Source: Aliikangiella marina
GTDB taxonomy: Bacteria; Pseudomonadota; Gammaproteobacteria; Enterobacterales; Kangiellaceae
Reading direction: 5' to 3'
Length of the DNA: 64,000 nucleotides
Assembly: GCF_007004765.1 (NCBI RefSeq)
Contig: NZ_VIKR01000006.1
Location: 340,980-404,979 of the forward strand
Part shown: positions 37,100 to 44,242 of the stretch, piece by piece
How positions within the stretch are numbered: position 1 is the first letter of the stretch
Layout: each line of letters starts with the position of its first letter
The notes under the pieces: model-generated
Databases searched by the model: none
Told to the model about the DNA's origin: nothing
Seen by the model: the letters and a program-made list of their open reading frames with translations, nothing else
Program-made: the position numbers and the translations under genes

Positions 37100-38590
37100 A
37101 TGGAGCAGTCGTCTTTGGATACCCAATTACCCGCTAAACAACCGATTCTTGAAACTACCGCTAGTTCGCAACTTTCGCATTCACAAAAGGTAATAAGAAA
37201 GCTCGCGCGGAAACCCGTAAAGCTTGAATGGGATGAGTCACTGTTGCAGAAGTATGACATTTCTGGACCTCGGTATACGTCTTACCCGACGGCTTTAGAG
37301 TTTTCAGAGGTGTATCAACGGGATGATTATATTACTTGTCTCGAAGGAATAGACCCGCAGAAATCCTTGTCATTATATATCCATGTACCATTTTGCCAGA
37401 ATATCTGTTACTACTGCGCCTGTAATAAAATTATTACCAAAAATAGAGATAAATCAGAGCGATACGTTGAAAACCTCATCAAAGAGATTAAGCTCGTCGC
37501 ACAACATCTCAAAGCCAAAACCTTGCGACAGATTCATTGGGGTGGCGGAACGCCGACTTATTTGACCTTGCAAGAAATAACCCGAATCATGGAGACCATT
37601 CGAAACTGTTTTGATATCCCAGATGAAGACTCGACCGAGATATCGATTGAAGTCGACCCTCGAGCATTAAAAGTACAAGACGTCGCGAAACTGGCATCGC
37701 TTGGTTTTAACCGCATGAGCATCGGTGTGCAAGACTTTGATTTGAAAGTCCAGCGAGCGATCAATCGAGTGCAGTCATTTGAAATGACTCAGGATATGAT
37801 TTTAGAGGCAAGAAAACATGGTTTTCAGTCAATTAACGTCGATTTAATTTATGGATTGCCTCACCAGTCGTTAGCGACTTTCAAATCCACGCTCGAGCTG
37901 ATTGCGAGGATTTCTCCTGACAGGATTTCGGTTTTTAATTACGCACATTTGCCACATCGATTTAAACCACAAAGACGAATCAGTGACCATGATTTGCCTT
38001 CTGCTGTCGAGAAACTCAAGATTTTTGAGTTTATTATGGAACGCTTGCAACAGGTAGGCTTTGTGTATATTGGAATGGACCATTTTGCGAAACCTGATGA
38101 TGAACTGGCAATAGCTCAAGAAAACCAGGTGTTACATCGAAACTTTCAAGGCTATACAACGCATGAGGAATACGAGCTTATCGGCGTCGGTGTATCATCA
38201 ATTGGCTCATTAGGTGCGCAGTATCATCAAAATGTTAGAGACGTTGAATCCTACTATGAGTTGCTAGAACAAGACCTTCTGCCAACTTGGCGAGGTGTTG
38301 GAATGACAATGGAAGATAAACTCCGCAAAGCAGTTATCTTTTCTCTGATATGTCACTTCGAAATCGATAAAAATACGATAAATGCTCAGTTTGATATCGT
38401 TTTTGACGATCATTTTGCGAAAGAGCTCGAACTGCTAGCGCCAATGATTACAGATGGCCTGGTGTATGATACTGGCGGTTTTTTACGTGTTACCTCGCGA
38501 GGCAGGTTGCTGATTCGAAACATTTGTATGGCCTTCGACGCTTACCTTAACGAAATGCAGGTGATTAAACGATTTTCTAAAGTGATATAA
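37100..38590 (+). CDS. hemN: Oxygen-independent coproporphyrinogen III dehydrogenase (copy 1)
   Basis: Radical-SAM enzyme that decarboxylates coproporphyrinogen III to protoporphyrinogen IX without oxygen. The 496-aa protein carries CQNICYYCACNK (~98-109), the CxxxCxxC cluster motif plus the extra HemN cysteine. The family's GPRYTSYPTA is at ~55-64, with HWGGGTPTYL, VDLIYGLPHQ and the C-terminal HemN domain following. A ~45-residue N-terminal extension precedes the conserved start; a TTG at 37115 with GGAG 9 nt upstream would shorten it by five residues. The FNR-type site 50 bp upstream suggests anaerobic induction. fnr follows 112 bp downstream. Confidence 0.95.
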   Translation: MEQSSLDTQLPAKQPILETTASSQLSHSQKVIRKLARKPVKLEWDESLLQKYDISGPRYTSYPTALEFSEVYQRDDYITCLEGIDPQKSLSLYIHVPFCQNICYYCACNKIITKNRDKSERYVENLIKEIKLVAQHLKAKTLRQIHWGGGTPTYLTLQEITRIMETIRNCFDIPDEDSTEISIEVDPRALKVQDVAKLASLGFNRMSIGVQDFDLKVQRAINRVQSFEMTQDMILEARKHGFQSINVDLIYGLPHQSLATFKSTLELIARISPDRISVFNYAHLPHRFKPQRRISDHDLPSAVEKLKIFEFIMERLQQVGFVYIGMDHFAKPDDELAIAQENQVLHRNFQGYTTHEEYELIGVGVSSIGSLGAQYHQNVRDVESYYELLEQDLLPTWRGVGMTMEDKLRKAVIFSLICHFEIDKNTINAQFDIVFDDHFAKELELLAPMITDGLVYDTGGFLRVTSRGRLLIRNICMAFDAYLNEMQVIKRFSKVI

Positions 38591-38614
38591 ACGCTAGCGA
38601 TAAACTTGATAAAA

Positions 38615-38652
38615 TCTGACAAAATTCATCAATATTGATGGATTTTGTCAGA
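38615..38652. repeat. 38-nt inverted repeat between hemN and fnr (copy 1)
   Basis: TCTGACAAAATTCATCAA pairs with TTGATGGATTTTGTCAGA across a 2-nt centre (17 Watson-Crick pairs and one wobble). No T tract follows on either strand, so it is not a typical terminator. It could attenuate read-through into fnr or be an operator. Confidence 0.75.
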
Positions 38653-38702
38653 TATTGCTTTAAAATCAGATAATAATAACAAGCCAACTACCTGGAATTT
38701 GA

Positions 38703-39437
38703 TTGAAAGTGTCTTCTAACAGCGCGCTTCACAGCGAAGTCAGATGTCAGACATGCAGCATACGTAGGTTATGTTTGCCCATGATGCTTGCCGAGTCTGA
38801 GATTGAATATTTAGAAAATATCGTTCAACGTAAGAAAGTATTGAAAAAAGGCGAGTTTTTGTTTCACGCCGGCGATGAATTTGATTCGATTCATGCAATA
38901 CGATCGGGCAGTATTAAGTCCTATACCATCAGCTCTGATGGGACTGAACAAATCACAGGATTTCACTTGCCGGGAGAAATGGTTGGACTCAACGCGATTT
39001 CTAGTACCGCTTACCCGAGCTTTGCTAAAGCGCTTGAAACCTCTTTAGTTTGCTCGATACCGTTTGACAAGCTCGAATCGCTCGCTCGCAATATTCCGGG
39101 GCTGCAAAGCCAGCTGTTTAGAGTGATGAGTGGTGAAATTCGCGATGAGCAAGAGTTAATGATGCTGCTCAGTAAAAAGAATGCAGACGAACGCTTTGCT
39201 GCATTTATTATTAACTTATCGGCGCGATTTAAGCGACGCGGATTATCCGAAAAAGAGTTCCAGTTGACGATGACAAGAGGCGACATCGGCAATTATCTCG
39301 GATTAGCCGTTGAAACTGTCAGTCGATTGGTGACGCGATTACAGAAACAAAACCTGATTGCTATTCAAGACCGGTATATTAGTATCGTGGATAGAGATGG
39401 CCTAGGTGAGCTTGCAGGGACTGCTTGTCACGTGTAA
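38703..39437 (+). CDS. fnr: FNR family oxygen-sensing transcription regulator (copy 1)
   Basis: A 244-aa CRP/FNR regulator. The [4Fe-4S] ligands are present: C15, C18 and C24 in [13 protein letters not shown] and C117 in SLVCSIPF, matching C20/C23/C29/C122 of E. coli FNR. The cyclic-nucleotide-type effector barrel covers ~30-150, the dimer helix ~135-165, and the HTH ~190-225 with recognition helix [13 protein letters not shown]. This has the E..SR residues that read TTGAT. Start is TTG 38703; GTG two codons later is an alternative. It sits next to hemN and the decarboxylase homologue; candidate target sites lie in four promoters of the window. Confidence 0.95.
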   Translation: MKVSSNSALHSEVRCQTCSIRRLCLPMMLAESEIEYLENIVQRKKVLKKGEFLFHAGDEFDSIHAIRSGSIKSYTISSDGTEQITGFHLPGEMVGLNAISSTAYPSFAKALETSLVCSIPFDKLESLARNIPGLQSQLFRVMSGEIRDEQELMMLLSKKNADERFAAFIINLSARFKRRGLSEKEFQLTMTRGDIGNYLGLAVETVSRLVTRLQKQNLIAIQDRYISIVDRDGLGELAGTACHV

Positions 39438-39466
39438 CTCGTCAATGATTTATCAGAATTAAAAGA

Positions 39467-39491
39467 ACGCCTCTTCGAAGGCGTTTTTTTA
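39467..39491 (+). terminator. Rho-independent terminator after fnr (copy 1)
   Basis: AACGCCT / AGGCGTT stem with CTTCGA loop, then seven T, 30 bp past the fnr stop. Confidence 0.88.
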
Positions 39492-39527
39492 TACCGGTAA
39501 GATAGTTTCTCGAAACTAGACATTTTT

Positions 39528-41522
39528 TTAGATTTGTGCGAGCGTGTCAGTGATTGCCGACTTAAGGTATCGACAATAATCATCAAGATAGTTAGTTCCA
39601 TTGTTATTCGAGCTAATCCACGGGTTCATCAAAGTGTGTCGAAGCAAGTGCAACTTTTGCTCTGGGTTGTATAAAGCGTCCTGATCGTCGAGTGAAAACT
39701 TCTTGAACAGACCAAGTCTTTCAACTTCAGTGAGGTTCTGTAAAGCCAAATGGGAGCATGAGGAGAGAAATTCATTGGTTTGTACTGAGTGCAATGGATT
39801 GTGCGATAATTTCTCTACTAACTTTTCCATAAACAGATTCATCTTATCTAATAGAACATTTCCGTTAGGGTTAATAGAGACAACAATTAGATTGGTATCG
39901 GGTTCGAATGGTACATCTAAAATTGCAACGTCTTTTAATTCTTTTTTCAGATGGGATAGCTTGTCATAGAGGTATTCGGCAGCCGCTATGGTTTGCTTAA
40001 TGATACGACCAAAATACTCATGATTAAGCGGCAATACCTTATGAGTGATATAAGCAGAGGCGGCGTTTGCGCCTGGCTTTGTGCCGTCCAGAATATACCG
40101 ACTGAGGCTTAGCATGTCCAAATCCTTTGAATTGATCAAAGGATCTTGTTGGCTAGAATTGAGGAGTCGGACTACATCTCGATTCCGAGCGATAAAACCG
40201 CCAATTCCTTGTGGAAGATAACCAAAAGAGTGCGGTGATACTGTAATGCTGTCGACTTCAGAAAGTGCCGTAAATGCATCATAAACTGATTCCGAGGGAA
40301 AGTATTTAAGCTGGTTTGCTACTTGGTCGCGACTGACCTTATTGCCTTCCTGATCAGTAAATAGCGAATTGACATAGGCACCGCAAGAAGCATCAATGTG
40401 AATATAAAAACTCAGCCCTTCTAGAGCGAGTTTATCGCGAATTTCGACGATTTTATGAATAGGGTCGATTGTGCCAAAGTCGAGCGTACCTAAAACGCCA
40501 ACAACAGCCAGGACAGGAATATTCTGAGTTCTCAGCTTCTCTAAAATACGCTCTAACTCATTTTCATCCATCCGCATCGTGCCCGTTAAGGGGATTTCTA
40601 CCAGTGAAGCCGAGCCTAAACCGAGTAAACGCATCGCTTTTTGCCAAAATGGGTAAGCAGTCGCCGGAACTAGTACTACCGGCTGGTGATATCGATAGTT
40701 TTGGGCGAAAAATTGAGCGGGACCCAAAGCTTCTAAACGGTTATCTTCAACCAGTTGCGAAAACCGTTTAAACGTAATATCTCCATAGCGTTGTTTAATG
40801 CTTTGGAAAATCAAACGCCTAAACTCTAAGACTTCTTCGATTGAAAAGTTAACTAGCTCCCACGGTGTGTAATCGTTTGGAGATTTGAGTTTTTGATCGT
40901 TAATTTCGATCGATAGATCGGCTTTTCTTAAAGATTCAACTAAAGCGACAGGGTAATACTTTACTGCTCTAAAGTTCCACAAGCTTTCGTAATTGGCATC
41001 TGTACCGCCGCTGGTCAAATGTCCCCATGCGCAAGGGTAACGCTGTGGATCCGTATTAAAGCCAAAGAGTTTTGCAAACTGATTACCCACCTCGAGTTCC
41101 ATGTTGATGGTCGTTTCACCAACTTCATTAAAACTATTGTTAGGGTTATATATTGTAGTAACTAGTTGCGCGAGGAGCGCAGGCAGCATCAGGTCAGACG
41201 CCATATGTCCTAAGTATCTTGGGCTGTATATCGGCACTGTCCGTTTGAGATTACTCGTCAATGAGAGTAATTCTTCGCGAAGTCTCGCGATTGCATCCTG
41301 ATAATCTGAACTGTGGGTCATTTGAGGTGATATTGGTCGGATGTCTTCCGGGTGGAAATTTCGTCGCCAATATACATGATCCCTGACAAATTCTACCAGG
41401 AGCTCTTCCAGTACATCACTGTTTTCGCCATGTGCACCGATAAAAAACGGGCTAAAAAAGCTGAGATCTTGCTGAATCGTCTGTTCTGCATCGACTTGAG
41501 GCTGACTCATTGACTGTCCCAT
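39528..41522 (-). CDS. Group II PLP-decarboxylase homologue lacking the cofactor lysine (copy 1)
   Basis: A 664-aa protein similar over its length to bacterial tyrosine/glutamate decarboxylases of fold type I. FFIGAHGENSDVLEELL and HVYWRRNFHPED (~27-60) match the tyrosine decarboxylase N-terminus. LTSGGTDANYESLW (~169-182) is the substrate/cofactor loop, and HIDASCGAYV (375-384) keeps D377, which contacts the PLP ring nitrogen. The lysine segment, normally DPHK, reads VSPHSFGYLP: S432 replaces the Schiff-base Lys. The codon is TCT, two or more changes from AAA/AAG. The enzyme is therefore probably not a standard decarboxylase, or uses another residue. ATG at 41522 or 41510. Divergent from mobA. 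Confidence 0.82.
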   Translation of the reverse strand: MGQSMSQPQVDAEQTIQQDLSFFSPFFIGAHGENSDVLEELLVEFVRDHVYWRRNFHPEDIRPISPQMTHSSDYQDAIARLREELLSLTSNLKRTVPIYSPRYLGHMASDLMLPALLAQLVTTIYNPNNSFNEVGETTINMELEVGNQFAKLFGFNTDPQRYPCAWGHLTSGGTDANYESLWNFRAVKYYPVALVESLRKADLSIEINDQKLKSPNDYTPWELVNFSIEEVLEFRRLIFQSIKQRYGDITFKRFSQLVEDNRLEALGPAQFFAQNYRYHQPVVLVPATAYPFWQKAMRLLGLGSASLVEIPLTGTMRMDENELERILEKLRTQNIPVLAVVGVLGTLDFGTIDPIHKIVEIRDKLALEGLSFYIHIDASCGAYVNSLFTDQEGNKVSRDQVANQLKYFPSESVYDAFTALSEVDSITVSPHSFGYLPQGIGGFIARNRDVVRLLNSSQQDPLINSKDLDMLSLSRYILDGTKPGANAASAYITHKVLPLNHEYFGRIIKQTIAAAEYLYDKLSHLKKELKDVAILDVPFEPDTNLIVVSINPNGNVLLDKMNLFMEKLVEKLSHNPLHSVQTNEFLSSCSHLALQNLTEVERLGLFKKFSLDDQDALYNPEQKLHLLRHTLMNPWISSNNNGTNYLDDYCRYLKSAITDTLAQI

Positions 41523-41610
41523 AATACTGATAATTCAGAGGTTTGCGCGTCGAGTTTAAAACGACGGAGTTAACTAGGCTCTAGTTTGCTGATTTTTAAG
41601 TAAAACGACG

Positions 41611-41624
41611 TTGACGTAGGTCAA
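41611..41624. promoter_or_regulatory. FNR/CRP-type palindrome between the decarboxylase homologue and mobA (copy 1)
   Basis: TTGACGTAGGTCAA is a perfect TTGAC-N4-GTCAA palindrome with the spacing of an FNR site and one conservative change per half (C/G for T/A). It lies 34 bp before mobA and 88 bp before the decarboxylase homologue, so it could control either. Confidence 0.5.
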
Positions 41625-41658
41625 TTTGATGTTATTGTTTTTTACCGAATACGGGTGA

Positions 41659-42252
41659 ATGAGAAATTGGTTGCAAGTGGCGATTACGAAAACAAGTATT
41701 ACCGGTTTGATACTTTCGGGTGGTGAGGGCAGGCGAGTCAGCGGTAAAGACAAAGGATTACTGCATTTCAAGGAACGTCTTTTAATAGAATTGCAAATCG
41801 AATGGTTGCAAGGTCAAGTCGACGATATCATCATATCGGCAAACCGCAATTTGGATGACTATCAACGATTAGGTTTTGCGGTCGTTAGCGATGACTCCGC
41901 TGGTCATTTAGGACCTTTGCATGGAGTCAAACAAGGATTAGAAAAAGCAACCTCACCGTGGGTTTTTGTTCATCCTGTTGATTTACCGAATCTACCGAAA
42001 GATTTTATCGAGCGAATTGTACAGCCACTAAATGATGAATTTTCAGTTTATTATTTTGCAACAAAAGAGCGTTCTCATTTTTTAACCATGCTAATCAATA
42101 AGCGTTGCTCTCAACGTCTCAATAGTTATTTGGCGAATGGCGGTGCCCGGGTAAAAGATTTTTTACAGGAAGTGCGTGCTAAGAAAATAGTCACTGATTT
42201 ATCGGAAGATTGTTTCGCAAATTTAAATAACTTGTCGGATTATAATACTTAA
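41659..42252 (+). CDS. mobA: Molybdenum cofactor guanylyltransferase MobA (copy 1)
   Basis: Transfers GMP from GTP to molybdopterin to form the MGD cofactor of DMSO-reductase-type enzymes. The 197-aa protein has the nucleotidyltransferase motif ILSGGEGRRVSGKDKGLL (~18-35), GHLGPLHGVKQGL (~93-105) and HPVDLPNLP (~115-123, metal site), with the C-terminal FANLNN that resembles the usual FxNINTPE. GTG at 41677 is a possible later start. The FNR-like palindrome upstream fits a role in anaerobic respiration. Confidence 0.9.
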   Translation: MRNWLQVAITKTSITGLILSGGEGRRVSGKDKGLLHFKERLLIELQIEWLQGQVDDIIISANRNLDDYQRLGFAVVSDDSAGHLGPLHGVKQGLEKATSPWVFVHPVDLPNLPKDFIERIVQPLNDEFSVYYFATKERSHFLTMLINKRCSQRLNSYLANGGARVKDFLQEVRAKKIVTDLSEDCFANLNNLSDYNT

Positions 42253-42701
42253 GTAAATGACTCTCTTGAAATCAAGATTTTAAATGAGTACTGGGCTGCT
42301 AAATATTTGTTTAAGCGATTTCTCTTGAGTGATAACGTTTCTCGATGCCAGTGAGATTGAATAGAAAATGTTATGTGCTCTTTCTAAAGAAAAGTGGGGG
42401 AGCTTATAGGCTTTGTCGCTTTATGAAACGCATCGTCAACTTTATTTCCTAAGACTGACAATCAGATAACCTCGCTTAAGGAGTCGAGGGGCATCACGAT
42501 GATCGAGATCAATATCCATCGGTAGAATACATCTAAACTTGCAAATAACGAGATGTTATGGAGCGGAAAATCTAGTTAATGATCGCTCTCGATTTTTACC
42601 GCGAAGAAGCTTGGTTTGAGAGTACTTAGGTTATTGGTTAGCGTTTTTCTGGTTAATTTCTGATTAAAAATTGAATTCAAAAGCTAAAGGAGATATTGAT
42701 T
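42253..42701. other. Intergenic region mobA to coiled-coil gene (copy 1)
   Basis: About 450 bp without a convincing gene. It holds a good FNR-type site at 42499-42512 and the AAAGGAG ribosome-binding site (42686-42692) of the next gene. The long leader (about 150 nt after the predicted start) is unassigned. Confidence 0.6.
42499..42512 (+). promoter_or_regulatory. FNR box upstream of the coiled-coil gene (copy 1)
   Basis: ATGATCGAGATCAA matches TTGAT-N4-ATCAA at 9 of 10 defined bases. TAAACT at 42534-42539 is at the -10 spacing expected for class II activation, giving a start near 42547 and a leader of ~155 nt. Confidence 0.6.
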
Positions 42702-42968
42702 ATGTCAATGCAAGAAGACTTTGAAAGTTTAATTGAAAAGCTCAAAACTGAGCGCGATGAGTTAAAATTAAAGTTACATCTTGGCTCGATGGAGGCTAAA
42801 GACGAGTTTGAGAAGGCCGAAGAAAAGTGGGATGACATTAAAAGTAAGGCCAAGGAAATCGCCGACGATACTAAAGAAACTTCAGATGAGTTCATTGCGA
42901 AAGCTAAGATTGTCGGTGAAGAAGTTAAGGAAGCTTATCGTAGAATTTCAGAGCGGTTATCCGACTAA
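42702..42968 (+). CDS. Small coiled-coil protein, possible stress-response family (copy 1)
   Basis: An 88-aa soluble, highly charged protein (MSMQEDFESLIEKLKTERDE...), almost wholly helical with heptad character over residues ~5-85 and no cysteine, signal or membrane segment. The ATG at 42702 has AAGGAG 9 nt upstream; the frame opens at a TTG two codons before it. The layout resembles small coiled-coil proteins annotated as sll1863-type stress-response proteins, but I am not certain of the family. The FNR box 190 bp upstream suggests oxygen-linked expression. A hairpin follows the stop. Confidence 0.75.
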   Translation: MSMQEDFESLIEKLKTERDELKLKLHLGSMEAKDEFEKAEEKWDDIKSKAKEIADDTKETSDEFIAKAKIVGEEVKEAYRRISERLSD

Positions 42969-42986
42969 ATTTAGCAAAACATCGGT

Positions 42987-43013
42987 GTTAGCGAATGTAA
43001 CTTATTCGCTAAC
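42987..43013 (+). terminator. Hairpin after the coiled-coil gene (copy 1)
   Basis: GTTAGCGAAT / ATTCGCTAAC, a perfect 10-bp stem with 7-nt loop, 18 bp past the stop. There is no T tract, so it may stabilise the mRNA end rather than terminate. Confidence 0.6.
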
Positions 43014-43257
43014 AGATAGTGCATTGATTTAAATAATGCCATAAGATCAAATCGCGCCCATTAGTTATGACTTAAAGCGCAATATTTCCGTTCTAGCCAG
43101 GTGAATATTCGAAGAAGAAGGCAGTAGATTACTTTGTTACAGGCGGGGTCACTAACTATAACTTAGTTGATGCTAGCCTAGAATTAATCTTTCCTATTTT
43201 TTTAGTCAGAAAATAAGAAGAGCTGACATCCTATCTTAATTTAGTTAATACAAATAT

Positions 43258-43479
43258 AAATAAAGATTCTCAATAAAGACAGCCACAATTAGGCAAATGA
43301 CTTACACAAACTTGCGAATATTCCTTAGCGACAGTATCAAGGCGATTTAAATTAAACTACTCAACTGAAAATAAAGATTCTCAATAAAGACAGCCACAAT
43401 TAGGCAAATGACTTACACAAACTTGCGAATATTCCTTAACGACAGTATCAAGGCGATTTAAATTAAACTACGCGAGTGA
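43258..43479. repeat. Two 111-bp tandem repeats (copy 1)
   Basis: The units 43258-43368 and 43369-43479 are identical over the first ~103 bp except for one base (CTTAGCG versus CTTAACG) and diverge in the last seven (TCAACTG versus GCGAGTG). They begin AAATAAAGATTCTCAATAAA. No open frame crosses them. They lie ~100 bp from the transposase gene. Confidence 0.9.
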
Positions 43480-43583
43480 AAAACTTATTGGTTTAAAGCT
43501 TGAATTAGCGAACTGGTCGATTTTCAGGTAATCGATAACCTTCTCGTTTAAGAATAAATCCAAGGTTATGTTATCGTTGGTAC

Positions 43584-43864
43584 TTAGGTAGTGGAGAGGT
43601 ACAAGCTCCGAATACTCGAAACACCTTTAATCCATTTTGATTTCAGTTTATCAGCAAACGATTGAATAAGATGAAGGGGCCCAACAGCGCGGTAGTAATT
43701 ACGACCATAATGATTAACTTGATTGAGCCAATTATCCTGGTTGATATTGAGCCGTTGAAATATCGGCTTTAAGTGAGTGGGAATTGTGGCTTTATCCGGA
43801 TGAATGATTGATTGGCCGGTCCATTCAACCAGTTCAATATAGTCTTTTAGCGGCATTACCATGG
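43584..43864 (-). pseudogene. Transposase (RAYT-like) 3' fragment at the duplication joint
   Basis: The last ~93 codons of the Y1-type transposase that is present in longer form at 63170-64000, from VMPLKDYIELVEWTG to the C-terminus. The 5' part is cut off at the duplication joint, so the HUH catalytic region is missing. The frame runs on for 42 codons into antisense moaB sequence (to 43991), but that extension is an accident of the joint, not a gene. Confidence 0.9.
43863..43864. other. Novel joint of the tandem duplication
   Basis: CCATGGAACC: the left side matches the transposase gene (compare 63445-63450) and the right side matches moaB (compare 24277-24284). The GG belongs to both. No insertion, target-site duplication or IS end is present at the joint. 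Confidence 0.9.
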
Positions 43865-44147
43865 AACCGGATTTTTTGGTCGAGACTCGACACCAGAAGC
43901 TGTCGCTCCGCTTTTCGATAAACAGATCGAAGGCTTTGGTGAATTGTTTCGACAAGTCTCTTTTGAAGAGATTGGCTCCTCCACTATTCAAAGTAGGGCA
44001 GTTGGTGGGTTAGCCAACAATACCGTCATTTTTTGCTTGCCCGGCTCTAGCGGTGCATGCAAGACAGGTTGGAGTAAAATAATAAAACAACAATTAGACT
44101 CAAATTATAAACCCTGTAATTTCGTCAAGCTACTCACCAATCGCTAG
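43863..44147 (+). pseudogene. moaB: moaB 5'-truncated remnant (copy 2)
   Basis: Lacks the first ~70 codons and the ribosome-binding site; the remaining frame is identical to the 3' end of moaB at 24277-24561. Not expected to give a functional protein, since the N-terminal part of the fold is absent. Confidence 0.95.
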
Positions 44148-44242
44148 TTCACTTATCGTGTTTTGCTGTCCATCGGTTGTCTGCTCACTGATAGGTTTTG
44201 GAAAATATTAATTAAAATAATAATCTGGGAGTCTGGATAAAA

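Larger units (their letters stand above)
42969..43583. other. Gene-free region before the transposase fragment (copy 1)
   Basis: About 600 bp with no plausible gene. It contains the hairpin at 42987-43013, two 111-bp tandem repeats (43258-43479), and an imperfect inverted repeat CGATAACCTT ... AAGGTTATGTTATCG at 43533-43576 just past the 3' end of the transposase frame. Confidence 0.65.
24277..43862. repeat. Large tandem duplication, first unit (19,586 bp)
   Basis: This segment is followed directly by a second copy at 43863-63448. Every protein in it recurs at an offset of exactly 19,586 bp, and the intergenic regions compared by eye are also the same. The left edge lies inside moaB (GGC|GGAACC) and the right edge inside a transposase gene (CCAT|GG). 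Only GG is shared at the breakpoints, so the event looks like microhomology or illegitimate joining rather than recombination between long repeats. The unit holds 14 complete genes. Confidence 0.95.

Noticed and set aside
43258..43479. CRISPR-like reading of the 111-bp repeats
   Set aside because: Only two contiguous units with no spacers, so this is a plain tandem repeat.
43944..44147. 67-codon plus-strand frame in the moaB remnant
   Set aside because: It is only the 3' part of moaB opened at an internal TTG; the gene is truncated by the duplication joint.
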